NCBI GenBank assembly: GCA_028023455.1
Contig: JAQFVV010006312.1
Span: forward strand, 3,331,835-3,395,834
Direction of reading: 5' to 3'
Source of the DNA: Epiperipatus broadwayi
Lineage: Eukaryota; Onychophora; Udeonychophora; Euonychophora; Peripatidae
Length of the DNA stretch: 64,000 bases
In this document: in pieces, positions 10,401 through 23,709 of the stretch
Numbering within the stretch: the stretch's first letter is position 1
Layout of the letters: every line of letters begins with the position of its first letter
The notes under the pieces: generated by a model
What the model was told of the DNA's origin: nothing
Databases searched by the model: none
What the model saw: the letters and a program-made list of their open reading frames with translations, nothing else
Position numbers and translations under genes: made by a program

Positions 10401-12224
10401 AAACCTTGATTTAAAAATTTTATTTTTTATTTTAATATAAGTAATAAAAGTGATTACAATAGTTTAAAGACATATATACAAACAAACAAACAGATAGTGT
10501 AAATTAAATAAAAGCATTTAATTAGATATTTTGTTTTGTTTAATTACTTTTATTTACTTATGTTCTGAACCTTTCTTTTTTATTGTTTACAAAGTTTATA
10601 TTTTATTTTTAAGATTAATTTAAATTTTTGAATATATTTTTTTATAAAATTTGTCAAAAATTAAACATAAAGTAGAAAACATTTTTCTTATTTCATTAAC
10701 AAATCCAACTAAGAACATAATCTTAAGAAATGAATAAAATTGATCAATGATACTGATAAGAACATTTATTAAGCTGTCACTAGGGAATATAAATATATTT
10801 GTTTAATTAGTAAATGTAGCATGCAACAATTAATATTTTACTTAAATTTTTTCTTTAAAATAATGAGGTTTACAAAAATTCCTTGTATTTATGTTATTGT
10901 TTTTATGATAAAATATTAATTTATGACTTTCACATCATTTTATTTCATATATAATTTATTAGAGTTAAGAGTATGAGTAATCATTTTTATTGATTTAAAA
11001 TTGTTTAATCCAGATATTGTCTTATACATAAAACTATCTTTAACTGATGAATTCAATAACCTATATATATATAGTAACTCTTTGGTTTATTTCACCTATA
11101 AACCAATATTAATTTAAGAAAAGTTGAAAAGTTTTATTTGAAAAATCCATAACTGTATAGCTGAAATGTAACATATATAGAGATACAGTTTGTATTTGTA
11201 TAAAATATAGCTAGCACTATTTAATGCAAGGGGGTTGATTCTTTTGTACATGCTATAATAACTGAAAAATATAATAATTGAAAAATAAATATTTATATGG
11301 CTAAGATAAAGAGCCTTTATGAATTTTAATGTTTATTAATAAAAAGTTGGTGAAAATTGAAATTGAATTAGTTATCAGTAGCTTTAGTGTGACAGTTTTT
11401 TTCAAGAGAATAAACTTAAAATTATAAAAAAATTATAATGGATATTTTATGTTTGTGATTATAAGAAATTATAATGGATATTTTATGCTCATGTGATCTG
11501 AATAAGCAGTTTTCTATTTAATGTTCTGCATACGTATGTCTGTGTGATACTGATATATGGATTTGATTTTTTTCTTTCCTTTATAGAAATTGATATAGTG
11601 TTCTATATTATTTCATGATATAGTGTAAAAATGAATCTGTTGTAATTTGTTATTTCTAGCTCCAAAATGTAAATCTAAATAAAAATTATTTAAATTTTAA
11701 ATAAAAGAATGTAACATTTATTTTACCAAAAAATTGTCAGTAGGTTTATCTTTTAATTGGATTTTCTTCTAATTGCTTTTTAATAAATTACGCAGAAATA
11801 TGTTTGGCCAGTGGTGGAATTGGAGCTGGGGTAAAAAGTTTGAGCTGACAGTTAATAAATGATCTTTAGATTGGTTGATTCTGAGAGGTTAATTAGGGGT
11901 CAGAGAAAATCAAGACACAGAAAGAAAAGCTGACAGATATTTTTTACCTTCTTCCTATGCCTATAAAAAAGGCTGAAGAAAATGAAGGGGTGGACTTTAC
12001 TAATTCAGAACTAACTGGCTAATTCAAAACAATTTTTATCTGAAAGATTTTCTCTGGCTTTTCAATTTTTTTCTCAAAGTTAATAATATTTTAAGAAGTG
12101 GACATTATAACTAAAATATGAATTTCTAATTCATATATAATATGTGTGTGTTTCCTTTTCTCCAAAGTCAATTATGAACAAATCAACTTTTAATAAGAGA
12201 CTGTGTCAAATGCCATAATATGTC
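10401..12224. other. No gene or transposon recognised
   Basis: AT-rich sequence with only short, low-complexity open frames. A small 36-bp duplication around AATTATAATGGATATTTTATG lies near 11425-11490. Confidence 0.5.
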
Positions 12225-12390
12225 TATTTGGTTTATTAAAAATTTGTTTAAAGAGAGAACTCTCTAACTATTATATAATGTTAAAGGGCCAATTCATGTT
12301 TTAATAATTATTTGGCTTATTAAAATTTGTTTAAAAAAGAGAGCATCAAACTTTTGTATAATGCTTAAAAGCCAATTCATGTTTAATAAT
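12225..12390. repeat. Two-unit tandem duplication, period about 84 bp
   Basis: Both units start TATTTGGYTTATTAAA, contain AATTTGTTTAAA and AGAGA, and end CCAATTCATGTTT(T)AATAAT. Confidence 0.75.
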
Positions 12391-13750
12391 CAAAATCTAT
12401 TTGTTTGACTGTTCTTTAAATCTAAAATGGAAAAAAAGAAGGAAGGAAAAACAACTAAATTCAAACCTAAGAAAGGAACTCATAAAAATGGAAAAATGAT
12501 CAACAATACTCTTTGAAACTATTTTAATTATCAGTGTGGCTACATTTTGATAAAATCCAGTATCTTAAGACTGTCTGTGCATCTATATAGTTATCTCCAA
12601 AATAACAATGAACTAAATTGTAATTAACTTGTGGACAATAACATCAAGTCATCAAACTTGGCCCTCGAAGGTAAGAGACAATGGAAAGAGACTATCGTAA
12701 TGTTTAATATTTATTTTTTATTTTGCTTCTTTATATAATATGTAGCATGTTATAGAAACTTTAACGATTATATTAGTTTAATTTTTTTTTGTTTTAAAAA
12801 TGTTTAAAGGAAAGAAAAATGTTTTTGATCCCATTGAAGTAAAAAAAAAGGTTTTAAAAATGTTAACACATAATAGTGATAAAGTATAAAATGCTTATGT
12901 ATTTTTTTTTTTAAAAGTTACAAAATATTTTTTTGTTTGTTGACAAAATTTTATGCTTAATATTAGATATATGAAGAGTGATTGGATGACCATATGAAAG
13001 ATCATTGGTATGCTAGAATGTTGATTCGATCTGTTATTAAGATAAATATTAGGTGGATGTTGTTGTGGACTTGACTGATTAAAATTGAGATAATTCATAA
13101 TTTTGATTCCTGCTTAGTCTTTGTCATGTATCTGGACTGTAATCAATGTATGTGTGTGCATATGTAAAGCTATAAATGCTTGTTATTACTGAGGTAGAGT
13201 CATCTTATCACTTCATAGACAGGAAATAACTATCTCATAATTTATTTACTATGGCAGTAAGAGATGATCAGTTCCCACTCCATTTATTTTTATTAAGGTA
13301 GGGAATTACTAATAGAATTATTGTTCAAGTTGTAGAAAATGTTGTGCATGTCTATGTAGAGTAAGTGTTTAGACAAGAGTTCTTCACATGATTTTAGGTC
13401 TAAAGAAAAGACCTCTCTCTGGCTAAAGCAGATATTTGAAAGTTAGGAGTTGTTGTTTTTATTTAATTTCCCTTACTAAGACTCTGATGTGGGCGCATTA
13501 TAAATATTGCATAGTGTTGTGAAATATGAAAAGTGTTTTTCTTGTGTAGGGCAGGATAAAAGTTGCATCGACAGAATGAGGATTTCAGTCAGATATATGT
13601 GTGTTGACAGGGGGATGACAGAAATTTTAATTTAGAAGCTAACCGATCTATAGTCGATTCTTGTGAAGAATAGTAAATTGAAGGTCATCAGGCTGGGGCA
13701 GCATGCTGACCTATCAAAATATATATGGTCAAAAAGCGTGAATATTTGGC
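12391..13750. other. No gene recognised
   Basis: From about 13440 the base composition is somewhat less AT-rich, but every frame is broken by stops. It may be decayed interior of the family I LTR element. Confidence 0.4.
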
Positions 13751-13999
13751 ATGCATGAACATAAAATTACAGTTTTTGAATTTAAACCCATTTGCAGGAC
13801 CAATGAGAGGTTTTTCATGTCACGTCATTCTATTCATAAGAAATCTAAAAGATTATTGCTTGTTGAAGTAATTAAAATTGATGGTTATTTATTATTGCTT
13901 GTTAGAATAACTAAAATTGATAGTTATTTTGGAATAGTCCAATTGATAACGATTGCAATAAAAGGTAAAGCAGGAATTTATAGGGCTTCTCAAAGTTAA
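13751..13999 (+). CDS. Unrecognised 82-codon open frame, possibly a relic of the family I interior
   Basis: The product is 82 residues, basic, with an internal repeat (LLLVEVIKIDGYL then LLLVRITKIDSYF, spaced 18 residues) that reflects a short DNA duplication. I recognise no domain. It lies about 740 bp upstream of the family I LTR copy at 14740 and could be a remnant of that element's interior or a chance frame. No promoter or splice signals point to a host gene. Confidence 0.15.
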   Translation: MHEHKITVFEFKPICRTNERFFMSRHSIHKKSKRLLLVEVIKIDGYLLLLVRITKIDSYFGIVQLITIAIKGKAGIYRASQS

Positions 14000-14203
14000 A
14001 ATAGTGCATTTTATATGCATAAATACGGAGTTCTGATTCCGTGTGTAAGCGTTTATTATTCAATTAATAAATGGGTCAAAACAATGAATAAGTTATTCAG
14101 AAAATTAGTTAATTTAAATATGTATTCGTATCATCAATATTATTTTTTAGTATATACAATATCATGTAATATTTGAGTGTAATGACATTATATATAAGTG
14201 TGT

Positions 14204-14216
14204 TTTATTATTATTA

Positions 14217-14272
<56 letters not shown>
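14204..14272. repeat. (TTA)n microsatellite
   Basis: Trinucleotide run with one interruption. The poly-Asn peptide on the minus strand is an artefact of it. Confidence 0.95.
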
Positions 14273-14389
14273 GCAATACAGATTTGTTATTGTTATGAAA
14301 TTACATTGCGTCTTGTGTTTTAATGTTTTAAATATCTCCAGAATCTGCAGCATCTATATTTAAAGTAATATTAGATCATATTTAAATTT

Positions 14390-14640
14390 AAATTATTCAT
14401 TTTTAATATTGATTGATTCCATGATTGATTTACAGTATTGATTATTTCCATATTCGATTCACATAATTCACTTTTACATAATTCATTTGTACATAATTTA
14501 TTTTCATAGTTAATTTGCATAATCTATTTTTATGATTTATTTCTGTACTTTACTTACATAAATAATTTCTTGATCGATTTATATGATTAATGTCCATGTT
14601 TTACTTCCATAGTTTACTTTGGCAAAATATAATAGACTTA
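14390..14640 (+). repeat. Degenerate minisatellite, period about 19 bp, before the family I LTR
   Basis: Repeated short blocks of the form CATAATTNATTTTNA / CATGATTGATTT recur roughly every 19 bases. Its position just before an LTR parallels the minisatellite inside family II. Confidence 0.5.
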
Positions 14641-14690
14641 AAATTATTAATTAAGTTTGGTCAAACAGATTATACAATATAGAATAAAAT

Positions 14691-14700
14691 GACAGGGAAT
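14691..14700 (+). promoter_or_regulatory. Possible polypurine tract of family I
   Basis: GACAGGGAAT resembles the GCAGGGAAGT run before the family III 3' LTR. If used, the LTR would start at about 14701 rather than 14740. Confidence 0.3.
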
Positions 14701-14739
14701 AGTTAATTTAAGTTTAATAAATTTAATCATTTGGTTCGT

Positions 14740-15563
14740 TGCAATGTTGTGAATATTGGGAGCAGACATAAAATCCCTTTCCTGCTCTGGTGTTTAGAGT
14801 GATTCCCACTAGTAAACTCATATTACAATTTAATTTAGCATATTTTGGGATCATATCCATTGCAATGTAATCGCTCATAAGTGCACCTCTTGGCAGATCT
14901 AGACCTTGAAAAAGAGTAGTTCGATTCTTAATCTAAGAGCTAGTTTGGAAGTCAAGTAGCATATTATGATAAAATTGAAAATACTATTATTATAATAATG
15001 ATCATGAATTGATAATTGATTGAAAGGTTAATATGTGTGTTTAAAGAAATAAGATTAAGGGTTATCAGATTAGAGAACGTAACACAGACATTCCGTGTTA
15101 TATAATTGTAGCTATTGAAAGTGATAGATGCTGAGAACGAAAATAAAGTAGTGGAATTAAATGGGAAGAATTTATTTATAATATTTTTATTTTGTATTAA
15201 ATTAATAATAATTTTATATTATAAGCATAAATTATGAGTTCTCTGCATCGATTGCTAATTTATTTTCAGTCATGTATAAATTAGAAATGTATATAACATT
15301 TTCCGTAGTTACCACTCAAGATCAGATATTTATAATAAAGTTGTGGAAGAAAGTTGTCTCATTATTATAAATTTAGTAATAAATTTATCATGAAATATTT
15401 GCATGACTAATACTAGGTTTGAAATTAAGACCACATAGATTGAATGGTTTTACCAACATTATTTTTTTGAGAGACAGTTTAATTACTTTCTCCATTATCT
15501 TCTATAGTTCTAAACATAGCTAATGATGATGATCTCTGGTGGGCATTACGATTTATAGTTGCA
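14740..15563 (+). mobile_element. LTR, family I, copy 2
   Basis: Closely matches 12-847 and ends in the same TTGCA. Because it too is followed by a primer site and leader, it is either the 5' LTR of a second element or the shared LTR of a head-to-tail tandem. The start is uncertain by about 40 bases. Confidence 0.6.
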
Positions 15564-15566
15564 ATT

Positions 15567-15575
15567 TGGTGCCCA
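15567..15575 (+). promoter_or_regulatory. Primer-binding site of family I copy 2
   Basis: TGGTGCCCA, one substitution from the copy at 851, lies 3 bases after the LTR end. Confidence 0.55.
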
Positions 15576-15812
15576 GATATACTTAATCTTATTTATAATA
15601 TTAGTGGATAAACACACTAACCATCCTTGTTTGATCTTAAAGTTAATGTTAGATTCAATTGACTAGCTACTTGAAATAAATGAAATGAAATAAAATTAAG
15701 GTTAAACATAAAGAAAGTGAGGTTTGGTGCACGTAAAATGAAATTAATAAATAAATGAGAGTTTGTTGAGGTTATGTAAGTTAAAAGATTGCACTGAGAT
15801 AAAGTTGATGCT

Positions 15813-15815
<3 letters not shown>

Positions 15816-15881
<66 letters not shown>
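15816..15881. repeat. (AT)n microsatellite
   Basis: Uninterrupted run at the same place in the family I leader where copy 1 has a short (AT)n run (about 979-993). The tract therefore grew from a seed inside the element. Confidence 0.95.
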
Positions 15882-15882
<1 letters not shown>

Positions 15883-18587
15883 GTGATCAGTTAGCTACAT
15901 AACTGCATTAAAATAGTTAGACAGCTAGAAGCATGTTCCTCATGTTTAGTGTATAGTTATGGTTATTTAATTAATGGAAAAAATATTTAATTTTCCCCTA
16001 CATATTTTTTATAATGGGTCTTTGTTTAACTAAATATTTTAAGTCCCAAAGTGGTAGTATAAAAATTCTAAAATATTCAATTTTTTAAATAATAATATGA
16101 TTTTAATTGTAACAAGTTGTCAGTTTCTTTCTCTTCAGTAATTATAGTTAATTAGTAGTTTTAATTTAAACTATAAAAATATATTAAGAGAAAATAATTT
16201 TCCTCTTTTTTGTAAATTATTTAATAAATATTAATTTTAACCTTTTAAGAAAGATAAAGTTTTATGTTTAACAATATTTTTAAAAATAAAAAATAAAATA
16301 AGTTGTTAATTCTTTTGCAAAATTTATTTTTAATTAGAGTTGTTTTTGTTTTCTCTTTGTGTCACATCAATGGAAAAAATTAAATCAGTACAATTAACTC
16401 ATTATGTTGGATATTTTGCAAAAAAAAAAAAAATTAATTACAAAGGAATTCCAAGAATTTGATGATGTTAATTCAAGTTCTTCACTAGTCTTTCACTGTT
16501 AATGATTAAGAAGGGAAATAGCTGAACAATTGTATTTGTAAAAATTTACCTAATTTATTGTTAAAAAATTATCAAGTTAAAGACAAATTGTTAATGGTTT
16601 GTAGGCAAGATTGCTCTAGAAAAAAATAATGGGAGTATGAATAAGTCAGAATACCCAAGTGTCTAGTAAGAAAAAAATATTCTCTACTTTGTTGTTGAAG
16701 AGAATAGTCAATTCTTAATCCAGCTGCTGAAAAAATAGTAGGAAAAATTATTACTAACTTAGCTGTTGAAAAAAGAGCAGTCAAGTCTTAATCCAGATGG
16801 AGAAGAAAGAAGCACTAATCTTTATCAAGATATTGTATAGAATAGCAAAAATGTTAACCAAGATTTTAGTATATTATGAGTTTAGTCATTAAAATGGTTT
16901 GTAAAATGCAAACCAAGTGCTAAATTTAGCTAAATGCTAGACCTCACCTTTCTCCATGTAACTTGTTTTCACTGGAATAAAAATATAGAAAAGTTACTCC
17001 TACAGTAATCTGTAACCTTGTCTGCAACCAAAAGTATGTGTTTCCATGTGTTTCTCATTTGGGAAATTTATTAAAATTTAATGGATAAAATTTTATTTTG
17101 ATATTTTGGAAATAAAATACTATACATCAGAAAAAGAAAAAAAATAATCATGTTCATATGTAGAAACCTTTAAGAAGAAAACAATTGGAAAAACTGGAAA
17201 ATATAATTGGGAAGGACTCTACAGAAGAATAAAATCTTGATTAAAGGTATTTTTTGTGTACACTAAATTTTCATGTATAGTAAAAAACATTAGTTTTTGT
17301 TTTTGTAAAAATTGATCATTTTAAATATTGTTCATTAAGTTAATGTTTTCAAATTGTGAAACATATTATCAATTTTCTTCTCAAAATTATAAAATAATTT
17401 TGACATAATTTAATTTGTTGTATTTTTTAAACATGTTTTTTTATTCATTTTCCTCCTAAAAACTTAACATAAGGTTAATTAAGTAAATCAAAGATTGTTA
17501 TCTTTGATTTTGAAAATGATGTTCGTTCAACTGTTAGTTATTTTAAAGAAATAACTTAATGAATTAAAAGTTAATTTATGAATTGAAATCAATTGATTAT
17601 TGTAATTTTTTATAAAAATATATTTTTTGGATAAAATAAATTTCATACTAACATACCATTTTTTTTGTTTATTGTTAATCAATTAGTTGTTAAATAATCA
17701 TTTTAAAATATTTATTAGTTTTAATTTTTTATCCAATTTCTGTTTCATACATTGTAATGTGTGTGGCCTTATTTCATGACAGCTTAGTATTCTAGGACTT
17801 TTATTTATGATCCCAATAAAATTATTTACTTACAGTAGAATAAACTTAGAAATTATTTTAAATGATTTATAATAATCTGCTTTATTTATTTATATTTTAC
17901 CCACAATAATAGTTTATACAGTTCTTGCTTCCTGAGATAGATTTATGCCTAACAGTTGTAAGAGTTGGGATAATACTTAGTGTTATGGAGATCCAGATGA
18001 TGATAGTCCTGGTTGGCACAAAAAGGATATCCTTTAAAATCCATGCACTACATTTCCTATTATTTTTTATTTCTTTAGACATTTAGTTTATAGTTTCCAA
18101 TACATTAATGGTACTAAGTGGCCAGAACATTGATAATTGTCAGGATGTTTTTAGTATCTCAGCATTATTTGACTTATTGATGTAGTTTGATGGAGTAGCA
18201 TCTAAGTATGTACATTGAAATATTTATTGTTTGTATACTTGTCCAATTTGGCAGTGGATAAATAATTAGTCTGGTATATGGACCACTTCCAAATCCAGTC
18301 ACAAGATCAACTGTTGATTTATTTTTATTGTTGATCATTCATGATGATGAATTGTATAATGCTGATAAACTTGGAGTTAGTTCTGTTCTAATATCTCATG
18401 CTCATTTCTTTTATAATTAACTTTATATTTTGTTTATTTAGGGATGATGATGATGTCCCATCTCATATTTCAGCCCTCATATAGTGTACAGTTACAATTG
18501 ACACTCAACTTGCAGGACCATTATTTCCATACTGTTATAAATGCTACAATTGTGGGTTATTGTAACCTCAGATTCCCTCTTATTAAT

Positions 18588-18627
<40 letters not shown>

Positions 18628-19250
18628 AGATATATAGGGATCTATATATCTATATATATATATTAAAGATCAAAGGTCTATAAATATAAATAAAAATCAC
18701 CATGAAACTGATAATTTGACATTTGTTTTATTTTTTAAATCTTATTGTGTTTTCTAGGAAAATTGAAATGTAATTTTTTTTAAAAATCATATTGCTTTAT
18801 TCAGATATTAAAAATTTAAATTAAAAACAAAAAATTTGAAATAATAAAATCAATTTAACTAATACAGTACATTTATGAACACTTATCAAAAAATACATAT
18901 ACAGGTCAGTGCATATAAACATATATCCGCACATGCTTATATTTGTTGTCAGGCACATACAAATGCATGCACATATAAAAGATAAATTAATGTTGTATGT
19001 AATAATATTTTAGTGAACAGTTAAAAAGGAGAGTGTGGAGATGGTGTGCATAAAAATATAATTAAAATTTTATTTTAATTTTGAATAAATTGGTTTGTTT
19101 TAAGTTATATTTTCAACATTTGTCCGTGCAATTAATTTGAAAATTATTCACATGGAAATTATTATTAATACAGAATTCATTTTCAAAAGATCCTTTTCAT
19201 ATCGACAGGTTTTTATAAAAATTTTTGAAAATAAATGTTCCAAAAAGATT
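15882..19250. other. No gene recognised
   Basis: AT-rich sequence with scattered open frames of 60-80 codons and no conserved motif. An (AT)n tract at 18591-18624 is flanked by a short inverted ATCCCTATATA / TATATAGGGAT pair. Confidence 0.5.
18591..18624. repeat. (AT)n microsatellite
   Basis: Dinucleotide run that forms the start of a short palindrome (18587-18641). Confidence 0.9.
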
Positions 19251-19346
19251 GCCAAGCGTTGATGGCCGAGTGGTGAGCACAGCCACCTTAGAAGCAGTTG
19301 TCCAGGGTTCGTTTCCCGGCAGATCCTTTGACACATAAAAAAAAAT
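19251..19346 (+). mobile_element. tRNA-derived SINE, copy 1
   Basis: A tRNA-like head carries a perfect A box (TGGCCGAGTGG, 19263-19273) and a near-consensus B box (GGTTCGTTTCC, 19306-19316). It is followed by TTTGACACAT and an A-rich tail. Copies at 23497-23594 and 63086-63185 (both minus strand) share the same short TGACAC extension. The head resembles a class II (Leu/Ser-type) tRNA, but the acceptor stem does not pair well, so it is not a working tRNA gene. Confidence 0.65.
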
Positions 19347-21969
19347 CTTTTATGATTTTCTTATTGCTTTACATATTTAAATTATTTATTTGGTATCTAA
19401 ATTATTCCTATCAAATCTAGAATGAAATTTCCTGTCACGTGATAATCATGCGATTCTAATAGAAATTTACATAAATGGTTTGTTTTCTGAATTTGTTAAA
19501 TATTATCTAGTTATTTAGGTATCCAAAATTATGTAGAATATACAGAATACACAAGTGAAAAGAATCAATTGAGATACCTATGCCTAACTACATCATTCGT
19601 TCATTCTGATATTGAAAAACCATAATATAAAATTTGCTAAATGAAACAGTCAGTAAAAGAAAACATCTTATGAATTTAAAAGATCCCGATTTCGAATTCA
19701 TTGCCACAAATATTTTCTTTCTATTTCTTCAAATTATGTTTTACATTCTGCTTGATAGTTTTATTTTATCAAAGTTAAAGCTATATGTACATGCCTGTTT
19801 TAGGATTTCTTGCTGTCATTTATAACCTTGTTAACTGCCATAAATCATAAATTATCCAAAATTAATACATAGCCAGAATACAATGATTAAACCAATTGGA
19901 AAGTAGACATTTTAAATACTTGAAGATTTCTTTTAAAAATTTAATAGCCTTTTATGTTAAGTCTCACAATGTTTATTCTATTTAGAAATCGTTCACACTA
20001 ATAAAAGAAAAATATTTACATATTACTCATTTATATTTACGTACATTATTATCAATATTTGCTCCTCTATATTAATCTTTGATATGATAAATTTATTATC
20101 ATCTATGAAATATCTAAAGTGATTTGCAAAAATTAAAGAAATTTATTTATATGCATTAAATTAACTAATTGATATAAATGATTTATCTGCTTATAAAATC
20201 TCTCTAGAATTTTGATCATAATTTTTAATCAGACAAGTATACTATCCATGAAATTATCAGAAAATATATTAGATAAATACAGACTTGTTCTAGATCATTT
20301 TTAAAAGTAGGAATGGTTTGTTTTTCAACAATTTTTTACTTAAATAATAAAGATAAAACATGTTTTAATATATTAATTTAACTATTTTAAAATGTTTAGC
20401 ACCATAATTAAAAAATAATAATTTGAGACTAGTTTTACAATAATTTCAATTTTAATAATGTTAGAGCAAAATGCTATATATTGACAAAAAATAGTAAAAA
20501 TTAAGATAAAAAGTAAGGCTAAAAAAATGGAGTGTAATATCTGAAAAAATTAGTACTTTATTGTTTGTTCTTAATTTCTAATTTATCATTAACTAAGTTT
20601 AAAATCATCTTCATTGATATACTCTTTGTATTTCTCACAAAATTCTCATTTAAATCATATATAATACTTCTTACCTGAGATAATCCATAGCTTCAGTTCT
20701 TACAAAAAAAAATAGAACCATAAGAATTCATAATATTTTTTGTTTTTTAGGAGTTAAAAATTCTTAAAACATCTATGTAAAAAAGATTATTTGTTAATAA
20801 AAGATACAAAATAAATCACTTTCAGAAGGTGGATATGCATTTATAATCATAGCAATTGGGTTTTTGTCTATCCAAAACTACAAATTAAAGGCCACTGCCT
20901 TTATCAATAATAAAATGAGACTCCTCATTATATTTTTTACATACCAGTGATGCTACGTTGTTATATTTATAGTTCAATATATAATTTATTTGCATATAGC
21001 TTATTTTCTAGCTATAGACTTGAAAATGATGTGATGCAAAGTGTGGCTAAACTACTGACTCCACAGTATAAGTTTTAAGGTATAGGCAAGAATCTGGATT
21101 TGGTTCTTTAACTGCATACAAATTTCATGTGGCATACATAACCATTGTTACTATCACCATACACACACACATCATTTGAAATCTGTCTTTATTAGTGTTA
21201 AGAGTTATATTATCACATGGTACATAGCCAGTAAATTTTGTGATTGCTTCATTATCTGCATCCTTTCTGAGCATCTAATAAACATCATTAAAATTTACAT
21301 TCCACTGCTTTAAAATATTCTAATTTTATAGATGCAGTTGAAATCATTAAATGTTAATACAAACAGACAAGCTAGTACATACTAATATGAATACTGACAT
21401 GCCAATAAATTAATAAACCTTTTAAGAACCATTATGTATATAAAATAGGTTTGCCTCAAACTTGGATTGGAACTGCAAAATTACATTCTATATAATTGCC
21501 TAATTTACATATCACTATTTTTGTTATATTTGAATACAAATACAATTTATGTACTATGCAGACTTGTTAGTACAAAGACAAACACATTAATATCTACATA
21601 TAATATATAGTGTAATGTTTATTTTGAGGATGTAGACATTGAAATTGCAAAATCTTTGAAGCATGTTGAATCCATTGTCTAATTTCATTTTGCCATTAAA
21701 ACATGTATGCTCTCGTTTTCTTGGTATAATCTAATATACTGAACAGAAAAAAATTAAATGGACTTATCACTATATATATTAATAAAATATCAAAATTTTG
21801 TTTGAATTTAACATGACATACCTCATATTAATAAAATATCAAACTGAAGAGAATGGTGATATTGCAACATATGCAGTCCATTTGGACTTCCTGAAATTTT
21901 CAAATGAAAACAAAGAAATTTTAAATATCAAATGAATGAGAGACAGCCAAACTAACTTTTGCAAAATAG
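19347..21969. other. No gene or transposon recognised
   Basis: AT-rich sequence. The open frame at 19634-19825 is low-complexity and hydrophobic and is not supported by splice or promoter signals. Confidence 0.5.
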
Positions 21970-22243
21970 TTAAATGCTTTTATTGACTACACACTAAAAA
22001 GTAAAAAAAAAAATTTTTTTCTTTAGTCACAATTGGGATTTTTAGATTTAACTTAAAATAAGTGCATGTGGGGGGGGAGTAGAAATTAAATACATCAATC
22101 CCTTGTTATAAAAAATAGAAAATGACTTAATTAATTTCAGGAACTTCATGGTTTTATTTCAAGTTCAATCTCAAAACCCTAATTGTGGTTGCAGAAAAAG
22201 TTATTTGTTTGCTTTTTAGTGCATGTTCAATAAAAGCGTTTAA
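21970..22243. mobile_element. Short MITE with 37-bp terminal inverted repeats beginning TTAA
   Basis: The left end TTAAATGCTTTTATTGA plus CACTAAAAAGTAAA is mirrored at the right end (TTTGCTTTTTAGTGC ... AAAAGCGTTTAA). The element is 274 bp and noncoding. The outer TTAA may be a target duplication or part of the repeat. A related terminus lies at 3093-3130. Superfamily not assigned. Confidence 0.7.
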
Positions 22244-23496
22244 TATAAATAAAATTTTTATCTCTATTATTTATAAGTTGTTAGTCTTCAGATTTTTGAA
22301 ACTTTTTAAAAAAAAAATTCATCTATATATTAATTCAAATTGGAAAATTTTTTTTCTAAAATAATCTAAAATCCTTCAAAATATTATTTATTATTAGAAA
22401 CATTATTCATATTGATATTTTAAAATTCCAAAAAATTACAATGCTAAAAATGTGAATATTTATTTGACTTGATATTTGGGTCTTTTATTTGATATGCAAT
22501 GATTAATTTCTCAATCTATGTATTTAAAAAATGTTAATGTTAACATTTTGGTCCATTATAATTTAAGTTATGAAAAATTATTTCATGTTTTTATTCACTT
22601 ATATAGGCATTCTATTATTATGTACACATACTAAATATGATATACATATAAGAATATACATTTTAACTTTATATCAGAAATATCTAATGATATATATATA
22701 TATATATATATATGGAGAAATAAGTTAAAATAGGATCATTAAAGCAATATTTATATTAGTGTATACATATGCAACAGTGAAATGTGAGTGTGTATCATTT
22801 AAATATAAAGAAATATTATTTTAAAATATTTAGATAGTCATTTTAAATTTGAAGTAAAATATTAATAATTGTGGGAACAGTAAATAAAATAAACATTATT
22901 TATTTTAGTATCTGTAATATAAATATTCATTCTAATACTGTTATTTGTATATTTAATTTTATTAAATATTTTAAAATGTTATGTGTATGCCTCTCAACTG
23001 TTCTAATAACATCAGAAAAATCTTCATCATGGTAAAATTAATGAATTAAATGCAATTTAACTATGTTATTGAAATGGAAAATGTTAAACTATTTTTTATC
23101 CCCACTATTTAAAAAATTGTTACACACCTGCATATTGAATATTTGTTTTAATTCAGATATAAAATTAATGGAATTACTCTTTGTAAACAATTTTCATAGA
23201 AATGATTAAAATAGTGAATTTCACTTTTCAGAAAATTACTAATTATCTACACCATATTTATAGAAATGAAGAAAAAAACACAACTTATATGATTATCTTA
23301 AAGTTTACCACATTAATGGACAAGATAAAATTTCATCTTTATTGTCCTGCAACCTTGGCAATTTTACAATTAAAGTGCCAAAAGTTTTAATCATAATTTT
23401 TTTTTTAAAAAAAAAAACATTTTAAAATATTTCACCAAAATAAAAATAATTGGACATCTTAAAATCTTTAAGTGAACTTTACATTATATGGTTGTT
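22244..23496. other. No gene recognised
   Basis: AT-rich sequence with a short (AT)n at about 22688-22714. The 62-codon frame at 23202-23390 shows no recognisable domain. Confidence 0.45.
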
Positions 23497-23594
23497 GTTT
23501 TTTTCATGTGTCATAGCATCAGCTGGGAAGCAAACCAGCTAACCTGGGACAATGGCTTGTAAAGCAGCTATCACTGACCTCTCAACCACCAATA
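23497..23594 (-). mobile_element. tRNA-derived SINE, copy 2
   Basis: On the minus strand: A box TGGTTGAGAGG (23578-23588), B box GGTTTGCTTCC (23526-23536), then ATGACACATG and an A tail. A-rich AAAAAAAACAAC sequences occur on both sides and may be the target duplication. Confidence 0.65.
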
Positions 23595-23709
23595 CTTGAC
23601 ATAAAGTTGTTTTTTTTACTTATTATTATATATAGTTGCTTTGTTGAAATTATGTTCTCATTAGAAAAAAGCTCTAGTAAAAAAGAGGTTTTTCAGGTAA
23701 TATAATGTA

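Noticed and set aside
14162-14353. Poly-asparagine peptide
   Set aside because: Translation of the (TTA)n microsatellite.
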